Positions 1 to 7,929 are shown, counted from the first letter of the stretch. The stretch: DNA of 19,678 nt from JAUXFS01 sp050329575 (GCA_050329575.1 JBHJOP010000047.1:1-19678); one strand, 5' to 3'. Numbers and translations: made by a program. The notes: generated from the sequence alone by a model not told the origin.

Positions 1-89
1 GATCCCGCGACGATCCATTCCACACACCGCATGTTGATGAACGAATCGCTATATCTACCACATCTCGCCGCCGCGAAACCCCGATATCT

Positions 90-113
90 TGTGACTCAGT
101 ATGTGACTCAGTA
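90..113. repeat. Perfect 12-bp tandem duplication after the MoaD-like gene
   Basis: TGTGACTCAGTA occurs twice in immediate succession, ending three bases before the stop codon of the leftward MoaD-like gene. Each copy contains the 7-bp palindrome TGACTCA, so the two palindromes sit 12 bp apart on nearly the same helix face. It may be a replication-slippage duplication or a paired protein site. The rest of 1-116 shows no gene that can be supported. Confidence 0.85.
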
Positions 114-116
114 AGA

Positions 117-440
117 CTAGACCACCGGCGAGCCGTATCCCCACGAGTACGGGACCGGTCCGGAGAAAGCGACGACATCACCGTGGTCGACGGCACGGCC
201 GATGTTGAGATCGGCATACAGGCTGGCGGTGATGTCACGGCCGTTCTGCAGCGCGAGGTAGACCTCGCGGGCCGGGATCCGCAGCCGGTCGAGAATGTCG
301 CCGACGGTACTGCCGGCGGGGAGCGCGAGGACGCGCCGACATCCGTCTCCGCTCGCGAAGCGGCTGAGGCTGTTGAACAGCCGCACCTCGACCTCGATGG
401 CGAGGTCGCCGACGTTGTGACCGATTCGGTCGTGATCCAT
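117..440 (-). CDS. MoaD/ThiS-family beta-grasp protein without C-terminal Gly-Gly
   Basis: This 107-residue protein has the ubiquitin-like pattern of MoaD/ThiS: an opening strand VEVRLFNSLSRF, a turn with LPAGSTVGDIL, a central LQNGRDI, and the closing GDVVAFSGPVP that normally leads into the sulfur-bearing Gly-Gly tail. Here the chain instead ends PYSWGYGSPVV. Classical MoaD is thiocarboxylated on the terminal Gly and feeds sulfur to molybdopterin synthase, so this protein as encoded cannot carry sulfur in that way. The ATG start has a GAGGA ribosome-binding site eight bases upstream. It is divergent from the tupBCA importer across about 205 bp, which suggests a role in tungsten or molybdenum cofactor metabolism. 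I am confident of the fold assignment and unsure of the function. A regulatory or scaffold role for a tungsten enzyme is inference. Confidence 0.8.
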   Translation of the reverse strand: MDHDRIGHNVGDLAIEVEVRLFNSLSRFASGDGCRRVLALPAGSTVGDILDRLRIPAREVYLALQNGRDITASLYADLNIGRAVDHGDVVAFSGPVPYSWGYGSPVV

Positions 441-576
441 GGTCAGGGTCCTCGCCTCCGCGCCCGCGACGTCGTCAGCCTAGCAGGCCGGGATCGGGGC
501 GCGCTTGACGTCGATCAATCCGTCCCGCCGATGCGCCGGCCGCCGCACGACGGCATTCGGGCCGTTTTCCGCCAAC

Positions 577-605
577 TTGCGTCGATGCGCAGGATGTTGC
601 ATAAT
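577..605 (+). promoter_or_regulatory. Candidate sigma-70 promoter of tupBCA
   Basis: TTGCGT (577-582) and CATAAT (600-605) are separated by exactly 17 bp. The -10 matches consensus at five of six positions, the -35 at three. The local AT content is clearly above the surroundings. Transcription would begin near 612, about 34 bases before the tupB ATG. An imperfect inverted pair, ATGC at 585-588 and GCAT at 599-602, overlaps the spacer and -10 and could be a regulator site. Confidence 0.5.
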
Positions 606-645
606 TTTTGTCGGGGACGGAAGAAAGTCATCAGAGTGACGGGGA

Positions 646-1353
646 ATGCAGGACATTGGGGAGGCGTTACGGTTGGCGATGGCGCTGGTGGCGACGGGCG
701 ATGCGGACCTCGTCGAGATCGTCGGGCTGTCGCTGCGGGTCAGCCTGACGGCGCTGGCGGTAGCGTGCGCGATCGGCCTGCCGCTGGGCGCGGTGCTGGC
801 GATCAGCCGTTTTCCGGGTCGCGGCGCCGTCGTCGTCCTCGTCAACGCGCTGATGGGGTTGCCGCCGGTGGTCGTCGGCCTGGTCGTCTATCTGCATCTG
901 TCGCGCGCCGGACCGTTCGGGTTTCTCGGGCTCCTCTATACGCCGACGGCGATGATCATCGCCCAGACGATCCTGATCACGCCGATCGTCGCCGCCCTGT
1001 CCCGCCAGGTGATCGAGGACCTGCACGGCGAGTATGCCGAGCAGTTTCGCTCGCTGTCGGTGCCGAAGCGGACCGCGATCGCCGCCCTGCTCTGGGACGG
1101 CCGCTACGCGCTGCTGACGGTCGCGCTCGCCGGGTTCGGCCGTGCCGTTGCCGAGGTCGGGGCGGTGATGATCGTCGGCGGCAACATCGACCATCTGACC
1201 CGGGTGATGACGACGGCGATCGCGCTCGAGACCGCGAAGGGGGACCTGCCGCTCGCCCTCGCCCTCGGCGTCGTGCTGCTGGTCCTTGCGCTGGCGGTGA
1301 ACGCCGTCGCGATGACGGTGCGGATGACGGCTCGGCGCCATGCCCATGTCTGA
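646..1353 (+). CDS. tupB: Tungstate ABC transporter permease TupB
   Basis: This 235-residue inner-membrane permease has about five hydrophobic segments (around residues 27-52, 60-88, 100-122, 160-185 and 200-225). An EAA-type cytoplasmic loop near residues 126-150 (EYAEQFRSLSVPKRTAIAALLW) contacts the ATPase. The segment AEVGAVMIVGGNIDHLTRVMTTAIALET is characteristic of the TupB/WtpB branch of oxyanion permeases. It forms the membrane channel for tungstate delivered by TupA. It is first in a three-gene operon and its 3' end overlaps tupC by 14 bases. The ATG at 646 has a GGGG very close upstream, so the start is slightly uncertain; the next in-frame ATG is at 679. Tungstate is favoured over molybdate because of the TupA partner, but specificity cannot be read from the permease. 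Confidence 0.88.
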   Translation: MQDIGEALRLAMALVATGDADLVEIVGLSLRVSLTALAVACAIGLPLGAVLAISRFPGRGAVVVLVNALMGLPPVVVGLVVYLHLSRAGPFGFLGLLYTPTAMIIAQTILITPIVAALSRQVIEDLHGEYAEQFRSLSVPKRTAIAALLWDGRYALLTVALAGFGRAVAEVGAVMIVGGNIDHLTRVMTTAIALETAKGDLPLALALGVVLLVLALAVNAVAMTVRMTARRHAHV

Positions 1354-2134
1354 GCCGTCGTCCGTCGCCGTCGCCACGCCGTTGGCGCGCGTCGTGCCGC
1401 CGGCGCAGCCGCCGCTGCCGCCGCTGCTGCCGCTCCGCGCCGACGGGTTGACGCTCGAGATCGACGGCCGGCGGCTGCTCGACCGTCTCGACCTCACCCT
1501 CGCCGGCGACGGCCTGACGGTGCTCATGGGCCCCAACGGGGCCGGAAAGACGCTGCTGCTGCGCCTGCTGCACGGCTTGCTGCCGCCGACCGCCGGCACC
1601 ATCCGCTGGGGCGGGTTGCCGGGCGGCGACGCGGTGCGCCGGCGCCAGGCGATGGTGTTCCAGCGGCCGGTGCTGTTACGCCGCTCGGTCGCCGCCAACA
1701 TCGATTTCGTCCTTCGCCTCACCGACGGCGACGGCCGCGGCGGCCGCGATCGCCGCGACGCGCTGCTCGACCGTGTCGGCCTCCTCGACCGTGCCCGCCA
1801 GTCGGCGCGGCTGCTCTCCGGCGGCGAACAACAGCGTCTGGCGCTCGCCCGCGCCCTCGCGGTCGACCCGGAGGTTCTCTTCCTCGACGAACCGACCGTC
1901 AGCCTCGATCCCGCCTCGGTGCAGATGATCGAGAGCATCGTCGGGGCGGCGCACCGGCAGGGCGTCAAGGTTGTCTTCATCACCCACGATCTCGGCCAAG
2001 CGCGGCGCCTCGCCGACGAGGTGGTGTTCCTGCACAAGGGGCGGCTGTGCGAACAGACACCCGCGGCGCGGTTCTTCACCCATCCAACCTCGGCGCCGGC
2101 GCAAGCCTACCTCGAAGGGCGGATCCTGGTGTGA
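1340..2134 (+). CDS. tupC: Tungstate ABC transporter ATP-binding protein TupC
   Basis: This 264-residue ABC ATPase energises the TupB channel from the cytoplasmic face. Visible motifs are Walker A GPNGAGKT (residues 64-71), Q-loop VFQRP near 106-110, signature LSGGE (159-163), Walker B VLFLDE (179-184) and the switch histidine in FITHD (His216). It stops shortly after the nucleotide-binding domain and has no C-terminal TOBE domain, unlike ModC; this fits the Tup family and the separate Mop protein encoded nearby. The start lies inside the end of tupB; ATG at 1340 or 1346 both fit. About 30 Ala/Pro-rich residues precede the conserved core and may be a non-functional leader or mark a later true start. 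The stop overlaps the tupA GTG start (GTGA), indicating translational coupling. Confidence 0.9.
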   Translation: MPMSEPSSVAVATPLARVVPPAQPPLPPLLPLRADGLTLEIDGRRLLDRLDLTLAGDGLTVLMGPNGAGKTLLLRLLHGLLPPTAGTIRWGGLPGGDAVRRRQAMVFQRPVLLRRSVAANIDFVLRLTDGDGRGGRDRRDALLDRVGLLDRARQSARLLSGGEQQRLALARALAVDPEVLFLDEPTVSLDPASVQMIESIVGAAHRQGVKVVFITHDLGQARRLADEVVFLHKGRLCEQTPAARFFTHPTSAPAQAYLEGRILV

Positions 2135-2991
2135 GGCACCTGCGGGTCACGGTGACGCTGGTCACGTTGGCGCTGGTCGCGGCGACGATCGCGCCGGCGC
2201 CCGGAACCATTGCCGCCGACCCGTCGATTCTCGTCCAGTCGACGACCTCGACCGCCAACTCCGGTTTCTACGATCACGTGCTGCCGATCTTCAGACAGGA
2301 GACCGGCATCACCGTCCATGTCGTCGCCGTCGGCACCGGCCAGGCGATCAGGAACGCACGGAACTGCGACGGCGACGTGCTGATCGTGCATGCCAGGCCG
2401 GCCGAGGAGAGATTTGTCGCCGGCGGCTACGGCGTGCGGCGCTTCGATCTGATGTTCAACGATTTCATCATCGTCGGCCCGGCGTCCGACCCCGCCGGCA
2501 TCGCCGGCAGCGGTCGTGCCGCCGAAGCCCTGAGGGCGATCGCTGCCGCGCGGGCGCCGTTCGCCTCGCGGGGCGACGAGTCCGGCACCCATCGGGCGGA
2601 GATGGCGCTGTGGCGTGCCGCCGGGATCGATCCGACCGCAGCCTCGGGCCTCTGGTATCGGGAAACCGGCTCCGGCATGGGCGCCACCCTCAATGTCGGC
2701 GTCGGCACGGGCGCTTACGTGCTCACCGACCGCGGCACCTGGCTCAGCTTCGAGAACAGGGGCGATTTCCGGATCCTGGTCGAGGGCGATCCGATGCTGG
2801 TCAATCAGTACGGGGTGATCCTGATCAGCCCGGAGCGGTGCCCTTCGGTGAAGGCGGACCTCGGCCAGCGCTTCGTCGACTGGCTGCTGTCGCCATCGGG
2901 GCAGCGGGCGATCGGAGACTACCGCATCGACGGCGAGCCGCTGTTCTTCCCGAACGCCGGCCCGCAGGCGACGGCTCCCGCCCGCGGCTAG
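2131..2991 (+). CDS. tupA: Tungstate-binding periplasmic protein TupA
   Basis: This 286-residue exported solute-binding protein captures tungstate for TupBC. It starts at a GTG overlapping the tupC stop. An N-terminal signal peptide (Arg2/His3/Arg5, then a hydrophobic run to about residue 24) is probably cleaved near TIAA-DPS. Family hallmarks follow: TTSTANSG (residues 38-45) just after the first strand, which is the oxyanion-binding loop of TupA proteins, then VAVGTGQAI, the FASRGDESGTH segment (around 144-154) with its candidate ligand Arg, and GMGATLNVG. These separate TupA from ModA and PstS. An earlier in-frame ATG at 2047 would lie within tupC and put the signal peptide internally, so it is rejected. 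The stop overlaps that of the convergent mop gene by four bases, leaving no room for a conventional terminator. Confidence 0.92.
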   Translation: MRHLRVTVTLVTLALVAATIAPAPGTIAADPSILVQSTTSTANSGFYDHVLPIFRQETGITVHVVAVGTGQAIRNARNCDGDVLIVHARPAEERFVAGGYGVRRFDLMFNDFIIVGPASDPAGIAGSGRAAEALRAIAAARAPFASRGDESGTHRAEMALWRAAGIDPTAASGLWYRETGSGMGATLNVGVGTGAYVLTDRGTWLSFENRGDFRILVEGDPMLVNQYGVILISPERCPSVKADLGQRFVDWLLSPSGQRAIGDYRIDGEPLFFPNAGPQATAPARG

Positions 2992-3197
2992 TCGATCGCG
3001 ATCATCACGTCGCTCGCCTTGACGATCACCTTGACCGGCGAGCCGGCGGCGAGGCCGAGGCGTTCGGCGGACGCCGCCGTGATCACCGCGGTGACGGTGG
3101 TCCCGCCGCCGATGTCGACCTGAACCTCGGCGGCGATCGGTCCGGCCTTGCAGGTGGCGACCCGGCCGGAAAAGACGTTGCGAGCGCTGATCTCCAT
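2988..3197 (-). CDS. mop: Stand-alone molybdenum/tungsten-pterin binding protein (Mop, single TOBE domain)
   Basis: This 69-residue protein is a single TOBE/Mop domain: MEISARNVFSGRV, then EVQVDIGGGTTVTAVIT, ending SPVKVIVKASDVMIAID. Molbindins of this size oligomerise and bind several molybdate or tungstate ions in the cytoplasm, acting as a store or buffer. The ATG is preceded by a strong GGGGGAG ribosome-binding site. It is the second gene of a leftward pair, 21 bp after the HTH-PBP regulator gene, and convergent with tupA with a 4-bp CTAG stop overlap. Because TupC has no TOBE domain of its own, this protein may supply the intracellular metal-binding step missing from the importer. That role is inferred from context; the domain call is firm. 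Confidence 0.88.
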   Translation of the reverse strand: MEISARNVFSGRVATCKAGPIAAEVQVDIGGGTTVTAVITAASAERLGLAAGSPVKVIVKASDVMIAID

Positions 3198-3218
3198 GAC
3201 GTCGGTTCTCCCCCGCGT

Positions 3219-4094
3219 TCAGCTTCCGTTGAAATGGACACGGCCGAGGTCGGCCGCGGCGTATCCTTCTACCTCTTCGAGCCGGACGCGAAAAGCCCCC
3301 GACCGGCAGAAGTCGAGCAGCGTCTGAAACGGCGGTTCGAACCAGGCGCGCCGGTCGACCAGGAGGTCGAACCGTTCATCCACCACCGGGACGAACCCCA
3401 GCCGGTAGCGGGCGGCCAGCGTCTCGAGGCCGAAGGCGACCTCGGCCTTGCCCTCGAACACCGCCAGGACCGCTTCGCTCTCGGTGCGGGCCGGGGGGGT
3501 GAACTCGATCTCCTCGGCGGCGACGTCGGCGTCTTTCAGCAGCTGCTGGAGCAGCGCCTGGCAGCCGGCCTCGGACTGGCGCGGGACGACCCTCCTCCCC
3601 CTCAGATCCGCGACCCGCCCGATCCGTTCCCGGTCCCGGTCGGCGACGACGAAGCCGCGCCGCCGCCACGCCCACTCGGCGAGCACCACCGGCTGACCGC
3701 CGAAGCGGGTGCGGACGAACGGGACGTTCCATTCGCCGCTGTCGGGGTCGAACAGGTGAAGGCCGGCGGCGATGCCCTCGCGCCTCGCGAACCGTTCCAG
3801 CCCGTCGAGGCTGCCGTCGAGGAAACTGGCGAGACCGGACCGGGACTCGGCCATCGCCCACTCCAGAAGCGGGTCGTGACTGCCGAGAAGGACGGAGGGC
3901 GGCGACGGGACCGTCGAGCGGGCAAGGGTGGGATCTCCCCCCGCCAGCCAGCTATCGACCGCTCGGCGGGGAAACAGCAGCTTACCCAGCGCCCGCGAGC
4001 ACGGGACCTCGCCCGAGGCGGCGAGCTCGTAGACCTTGCGCTCCTTGATGCGGAGCAGTTCCGCCAGTTCCCTGGTCGTCAGGTACTCCTTCAC
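3219..4094 (-). CDS. HTH (excisionase/MerR-like) regulator fused to a periplasmic-binding-protein-like sensor domain
   Basis: This 291-residue protein starts at GTG 4094, preceded by GGGGTGA four bases upstream; longer readings add about 100 Arg/Pro/Gly-rich residues with no domain character. Residues 3-50 form a short winged helix of the HTH_17/excisionase type (YLTTRELAELLRIKERKVYEL, then a wing and FPRRAVDSWL). From about residue 70 to 275 follows a PBP-like domain with an LLEWAM opening, the LFDPDSGEWN segment, RRGFVVADRD, a lobe-crossing ESEAVLAVFEGKAEVAFGLE, and a return strand VPVVDERFDLLV. Proteins with this two-part layout lack a signal peptide and act as one-component cytoplasmic regulators that bind a small ligand. 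Operon position with mop and next to tupBCA argues for tungstate or molybdate as ligand and for tup control as function; both are inferences. It is not ModE: there is no TOBE domain in this chain. Confidence 0.8.
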   Translation of the reverse strand: MKEYLTTRELAELLRIKERKVYELAASGEVPCSRALGKLLFPRRAVDSWLAGGDPTLARSTVPSPPSVLLGSHDPLLEWAMAESRSGLASFLDGSLDGLERFARREGIAAGLHLFDPDSGEWNVPFVRTRFGGQPVVLAEWAWRRRGFVVADRDRERIGRVADLRGRRVVPRQSEAGCQALLQQLLKDADVAAEEIEFTPPARTESEAVLAVFEGKAEVAFGLETLAARYRLGFVPVVDERFDLLVDRRAWFEPPFQTLLDFCRSGAFRVRLEEVEGYAAADLGRVHFNGS

Positions 4095-4240
4095 CGCATC
4101 ACCCCGGGTCTCCGATCCGGGCAGGCTCGCAGAACCGGCCGACCCGTGCAAGCGGCTTCGCGGGCGGCTCGCGCGGCCGGGAGGTCCGCCCCGCCGCCGC
4201 CGCGCCGACACGCTCGCCTGGTCGGCGCGGCGGGGCGATC

Positions 4241-4268
4241 TTGACACAAGCGCGCCCAACGCTCTAAT
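4241..4268 (+). promoter_or_regulatory. Near-consensus sigma-70 promoter upstream of rpoD
   Basis: A perfect TTGACA (4241-4246), a 16-bp spacer and TCTAAT (4263-4268, five of six) form the strongest promoter match I found in the window. Transcription would start near 4275, giving rpoD a leader of about 420 bases, unless a separate small RNA is made. No other rightward gene lies in between. The flanking part 4095-4240 is very GC-rich and shows no gene and no convincing promoter for the leftward regulator. Confidence 0.7.
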
Positions 4269-4311
4269 GACCCTGATTTTCCCTATGCCGTCTTGACGCG
4301 GCTGCGTTGAA

Positions 4312-4348
4312 ACGCCACCTATCGAAAGGTTTTTTTGAGACGTGGCGT
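4312..4348 (+). promoter_or_regulatory. Hairpin and T-run in the rpoD leader
   Basis: ACGCCAC (4312-4318) and GTGGCGT (4342-4348) are perfect 7-bp complements around a 23-base loop. Inside, ACCT (4317-4320) can alternatively pair with AGGT (4327-4330), directly followed by a run of T (4330-4336). The two pairings exclude each other, the layout expected of an attenuator, but the inner stem is only four pairs. The remaining leader 4349-4697 shows no supported gene; it is GC-rich and could be structured. An in-frame TAG sits directly before the rpoD ATG. Confidence 0.3.
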
Positions 4349-4697
4349 GGTATGCGTCCGTACTGTCGCCGCCCAGATCCCGTGCCCGCACGCCGGCCAG
4401 TCGACCGACGCCCGTGAAGCGACCCTTGGTGAACGTTCGTCCGGATCAGCGATGCCGAGCAGAACGGGAGACGGTTTCGACCGAGGAAGGTGGCCGAACG
4501 GCTGCTCCCGGCGGCCCGGGTCGGCGGCATCGATGGCACCGGTCGGCGGGCGACGGCGGTCCGGATGCGACACGGGCGGGGCCGACGGTTTCCGTCGCCA
4601 GCCTGTCCGTCGACACGAGGGGTTTCATCCCGACAGCATGGAGGCTCGAAGCGAGATGGACGTGTCCCAACGGCGGTTGATCGGTGGCGGGGTATAG

Positions 4698-6740
<2,043 letters not shown>

Positions 6741-6747
6741 CGAACGC

Positions 6748-6776
6748 TTGCGGCGGTGGTAAGACAGGGCTATGGG
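6748..6776 (+). promoter_or_regulatory. Weak candidate promoter for the tRNA
   Basis: TTGCGG (6748-6753) and TATGGG (6771-6776) are 17 bp apart and would start RNA near 6783, about 28 bases before the mature tRNA. Each element matches consensus at only three or so positions, so the tRNA may instead be read through from rpoD. Confidence 0.25.
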
Positions 6777-6810
6777 GTCCTTGCCCCGCACTGACGTCGC
6801 GTCGGCGACC

Positions 6811-6887
6811 GGGCCCGTAGCTCAACTGGTCAGAGCCGGCCGCTCATAACGGTCTGGTTGCAGGTTCGAGTCCTGCCGGGCCCACCA
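6811..6887 (+). tRNA. tRNA with CAU anticodon, probably tRNA-Ile2 (lysidine type)
   Basis: The 77-base cloverleaf is complete: a perfect 7-bp acceptor stem (GGGCCCG with CGGGCCC), discriminator A, encoded CCA, a D-arm closed by GCTC/GAGC, an anticodon stem at 6838-6842/6850-6854 with one G-U pair, loop CTCATAA with anticodon CAT at 6845-6847, and a T-arm GCAGG/CCTGC around TTCGAGT. CAU can belong to initiator Met, elongator Met or Ile2. The initiator is unlikely because of the paired 1-72 end and the lack of three G-C pairs at the base of the anticodon stem. The acceptor GGGCCC/GGGCCC resembles the GGCCCC type of tRNA-Ile2 more than tRNA-Met, so I favour Ile2, which reads AUA after TilS modification. 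Elongator Met remains possible. Confidence 0.93.
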
Positions 6888-6940
6888 GCCTTCGCCGCGA
6901 CTCGATGCCGGGAGGCCAGCGGCGATCTTCGCCACCGACC

Positions 6941-6968
6941 TTGACGTCCGGGGCCAGGGTTCTACATT
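6941..6968 (+). promoter_or_regulatory. Sigma-70 promoter of the small membrane-protein genes
   Basis: TTGACG (6941-6946, five of six) and TACATT (6963-6968, four of six) are separated by 16 bp. Transcription would begin near 6975, about 63 bases before the ATG at 7038. It lies between the tRNA end and that gene and explains expression of the genes at 7038 and 7626. Confidence 0.55.
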
Positions 6969-7037
6969 CAGGAAGTCGCGATGCGGCGGCCAGCCGTCCG
7001 AACGCATCGATCGTCTCGGGGTCGTTGCTGGGCGCAG

Positions 7038-7559
7038 ATGAACTTTTTCGAAGTCCTCGTTCACCCGGATCGTGAGGAGTTGGAGGCCGGGGAACGGGCA
7101 TTGGTGTGTTCGGCCGCCAATCTGTTGCAGGTGGGGGAGTTCCAGCTCCTGCAACTGGCCTATCAGGAATGGTTCGGCCGGGACCTGCCACAGGCGCTCG
7201 TCGCGCGTCTGTTCGGCGATTACATGCTGCGCAACGAGGTGCCGCATTGGGCGCGCCACTATGCGCGTCTGATCCTGGCGCGCGAGGAGCATGGCCTGCT
7301 CGACATCGACGACCCCGCCTATCACCGCTACGACCACGACTACCACACGGTGGTGCCGCAGGGGCTCCGGCGGTTCTGCATCGCGGTGGGGATTCTCACC
7401 TTCGTCCTGGTGTCGTCGTTGCTGGTGGCCAGCCTGTCGGCGACCAAATCGCTGTCGTTGCTGCCTCCCTATTTCGAGGAGCGCGAGATGCCGACGAAGG
7501 AACCGGTGGCGAACTGGGGGCGCGCCGACGGTCATGTGCAGCCGCCCGCCGGCGATTGA
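7038..7559 (+). CDS. Hypothetical protein with one membrane segment near the C-terminus
   Basis: I do not recognise a named family. The 173-residue product has a soluble, mostly helical N-terminal part (FFEVLVHPDREELEAGERAL, LLQVGEFQLLQLAYQEWFG, then LARLFGDYMLRNEVPHWARHYARLIL-like helices), a His/Tyr/Asp-rich stretch near residues 95-105 (YHRYDHDYHTV), and a single hydrophobic segment near 113-133 followed by a short tail. That suggests a tail-anchored or single-pass inner-membrane protein with the His-rich part at the membrane surface. I chose ATG 7038 because the product then starts with a structured MNFFEVLV; an in-frame ATG at 6981 adds an Arg-rich extension starting almost at the predicted transcription start. 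Codon use matches neighbouring genes. The downstream small membrane gene follows after 66 bp and may be co-transcribed. Confidence 0.7.
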   Translation: MNFFEVLVHPDREELEAGERALVCSAANLLQVGEFQLLQLAYQEWFGRDLPQALVARLFGDYMLRNEVPHWARHYARLILAREEHGLLDIDDPAYHRYDHDYHTVVPQGLRRFCIAVGILTFVLVSSLLVASLSATKSLSLLPPYFEEREMPTKEPVANWGRADGHVQPPAGD

Positions 7560-7625
7560 ACCGACTGCGGCCACCGGCGGCCGTATCTCTTGAAGCATGC
7601 GCTCGGCAGCGGCTAAGGTGTCGCC

Positions 7626-7826
7626 ATGTTCGATTTCGCGGGCGATCTTGAACCGGTCGTCAACCTCGTCTTTCTCGTCGTGACCGCCGCGATCGCCTGG
7701 CACGGCATCCGCTACCGGGACGCCGAAGGCAACACCGATTTCGTGCGGCTGCTGTTCGGCTGCATCGCCGCCGTCTATTTCTTCTTGGTGCTGTTTCAGG
7801 ACGTTCTCGGCGTCGTCCAGTTCTAG
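7626..7826 (+). CDS. Small two-helix membrane protein, unknown function
   Basis: This 66-residue protein has two hydrophobic segments (about residues 10-28 and 39-61) joined by a charged loop, RYRDAEGNTD. The ATG is preceded by AAGG at a spacing of six or seven bases, a better ribosome-binding site than most genes here. It is read in the same direction as the 173-residue gene, 66 bp downstream, and the pair may act together in the membrane. No metal-binding or catalytic motif is visible and I do not recognise the family. It is small, so it could be a chance frame, but hydrophobic patterning, the ribosome-binding site and position support it as real. Confidence 0.6.
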   Translation: MFDFAGDLEPVVNLVFLVVTAAIAWHGIRYRDAEGNTDFVRLLFGCIAAVYFFLVLFQDVLGVVQF

Positions 7827-7865
7827 GCTCCGGCGCGGTCGCGTCTCCCGGTCGGAGGGTCGCGG

Positions 7866-7887
7866 CCGGTCGCGATGCGGCGACCGG
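7866..7887. terminator. Hairpin between convergent genes, possible bidirectional terminator
   Basis: CCGGTCGC (7866-7873) and GCGACCGG (7880-7887) form a perfect 8-bp GC-rich stem with a 6-base loop, midway between the 66-residue gene and the EF-G-like gene, which converge. No T-run follows on either strand, so any termination would be of the non-canonical GC-hairpin type. Confidence 0.4.
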
Positions 7888-7905
7888 GTCCGTCGACCGG
7901 GCGAG

Positions 7906-7929
7906 CGGTCAACCGGTCAACCGGTCAAC
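7906..7929. repeat. 8-bp unit repeated three times across the EF-G-like stop codon
   Basis: CGGTCAAC occurs three times in perfect tandem. On the minus strand each unit carries a TGA; because the unit is 8 bp, the three TGAs fall in three different reading frames, the first of them being the actual stop of the EF-G-like gene. Confidence 0.85.

Noticed and set aside
45..54. ATCGCTATAT resembling one half of a ModE site
   Set aside because: No matching second half lies at the required spacing, and the position is downstream of the MoaD-like gene rather than ahead of any visible gene.
4095..4391. N-terminal extension of the HTH-PBP regulator from an ATG at 4391
   Set aside because: It would add about 100 Arg/Pro/Gly/Ser-rich residues and cover the strong promoter at 4241; GTG 4094 has a good ribosome-binding site directly before the HTH.
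6822..7703. Leftward open frame of 293 codons starting across the tRNA, with WARQDSNLQPDRYERPALTS-like ending
   Set aside because: This end is the well-known false translation of a tRNA antisense strand; the rest is antisense to the 173-residue gene with an Arg/Gln/His-rich composition.
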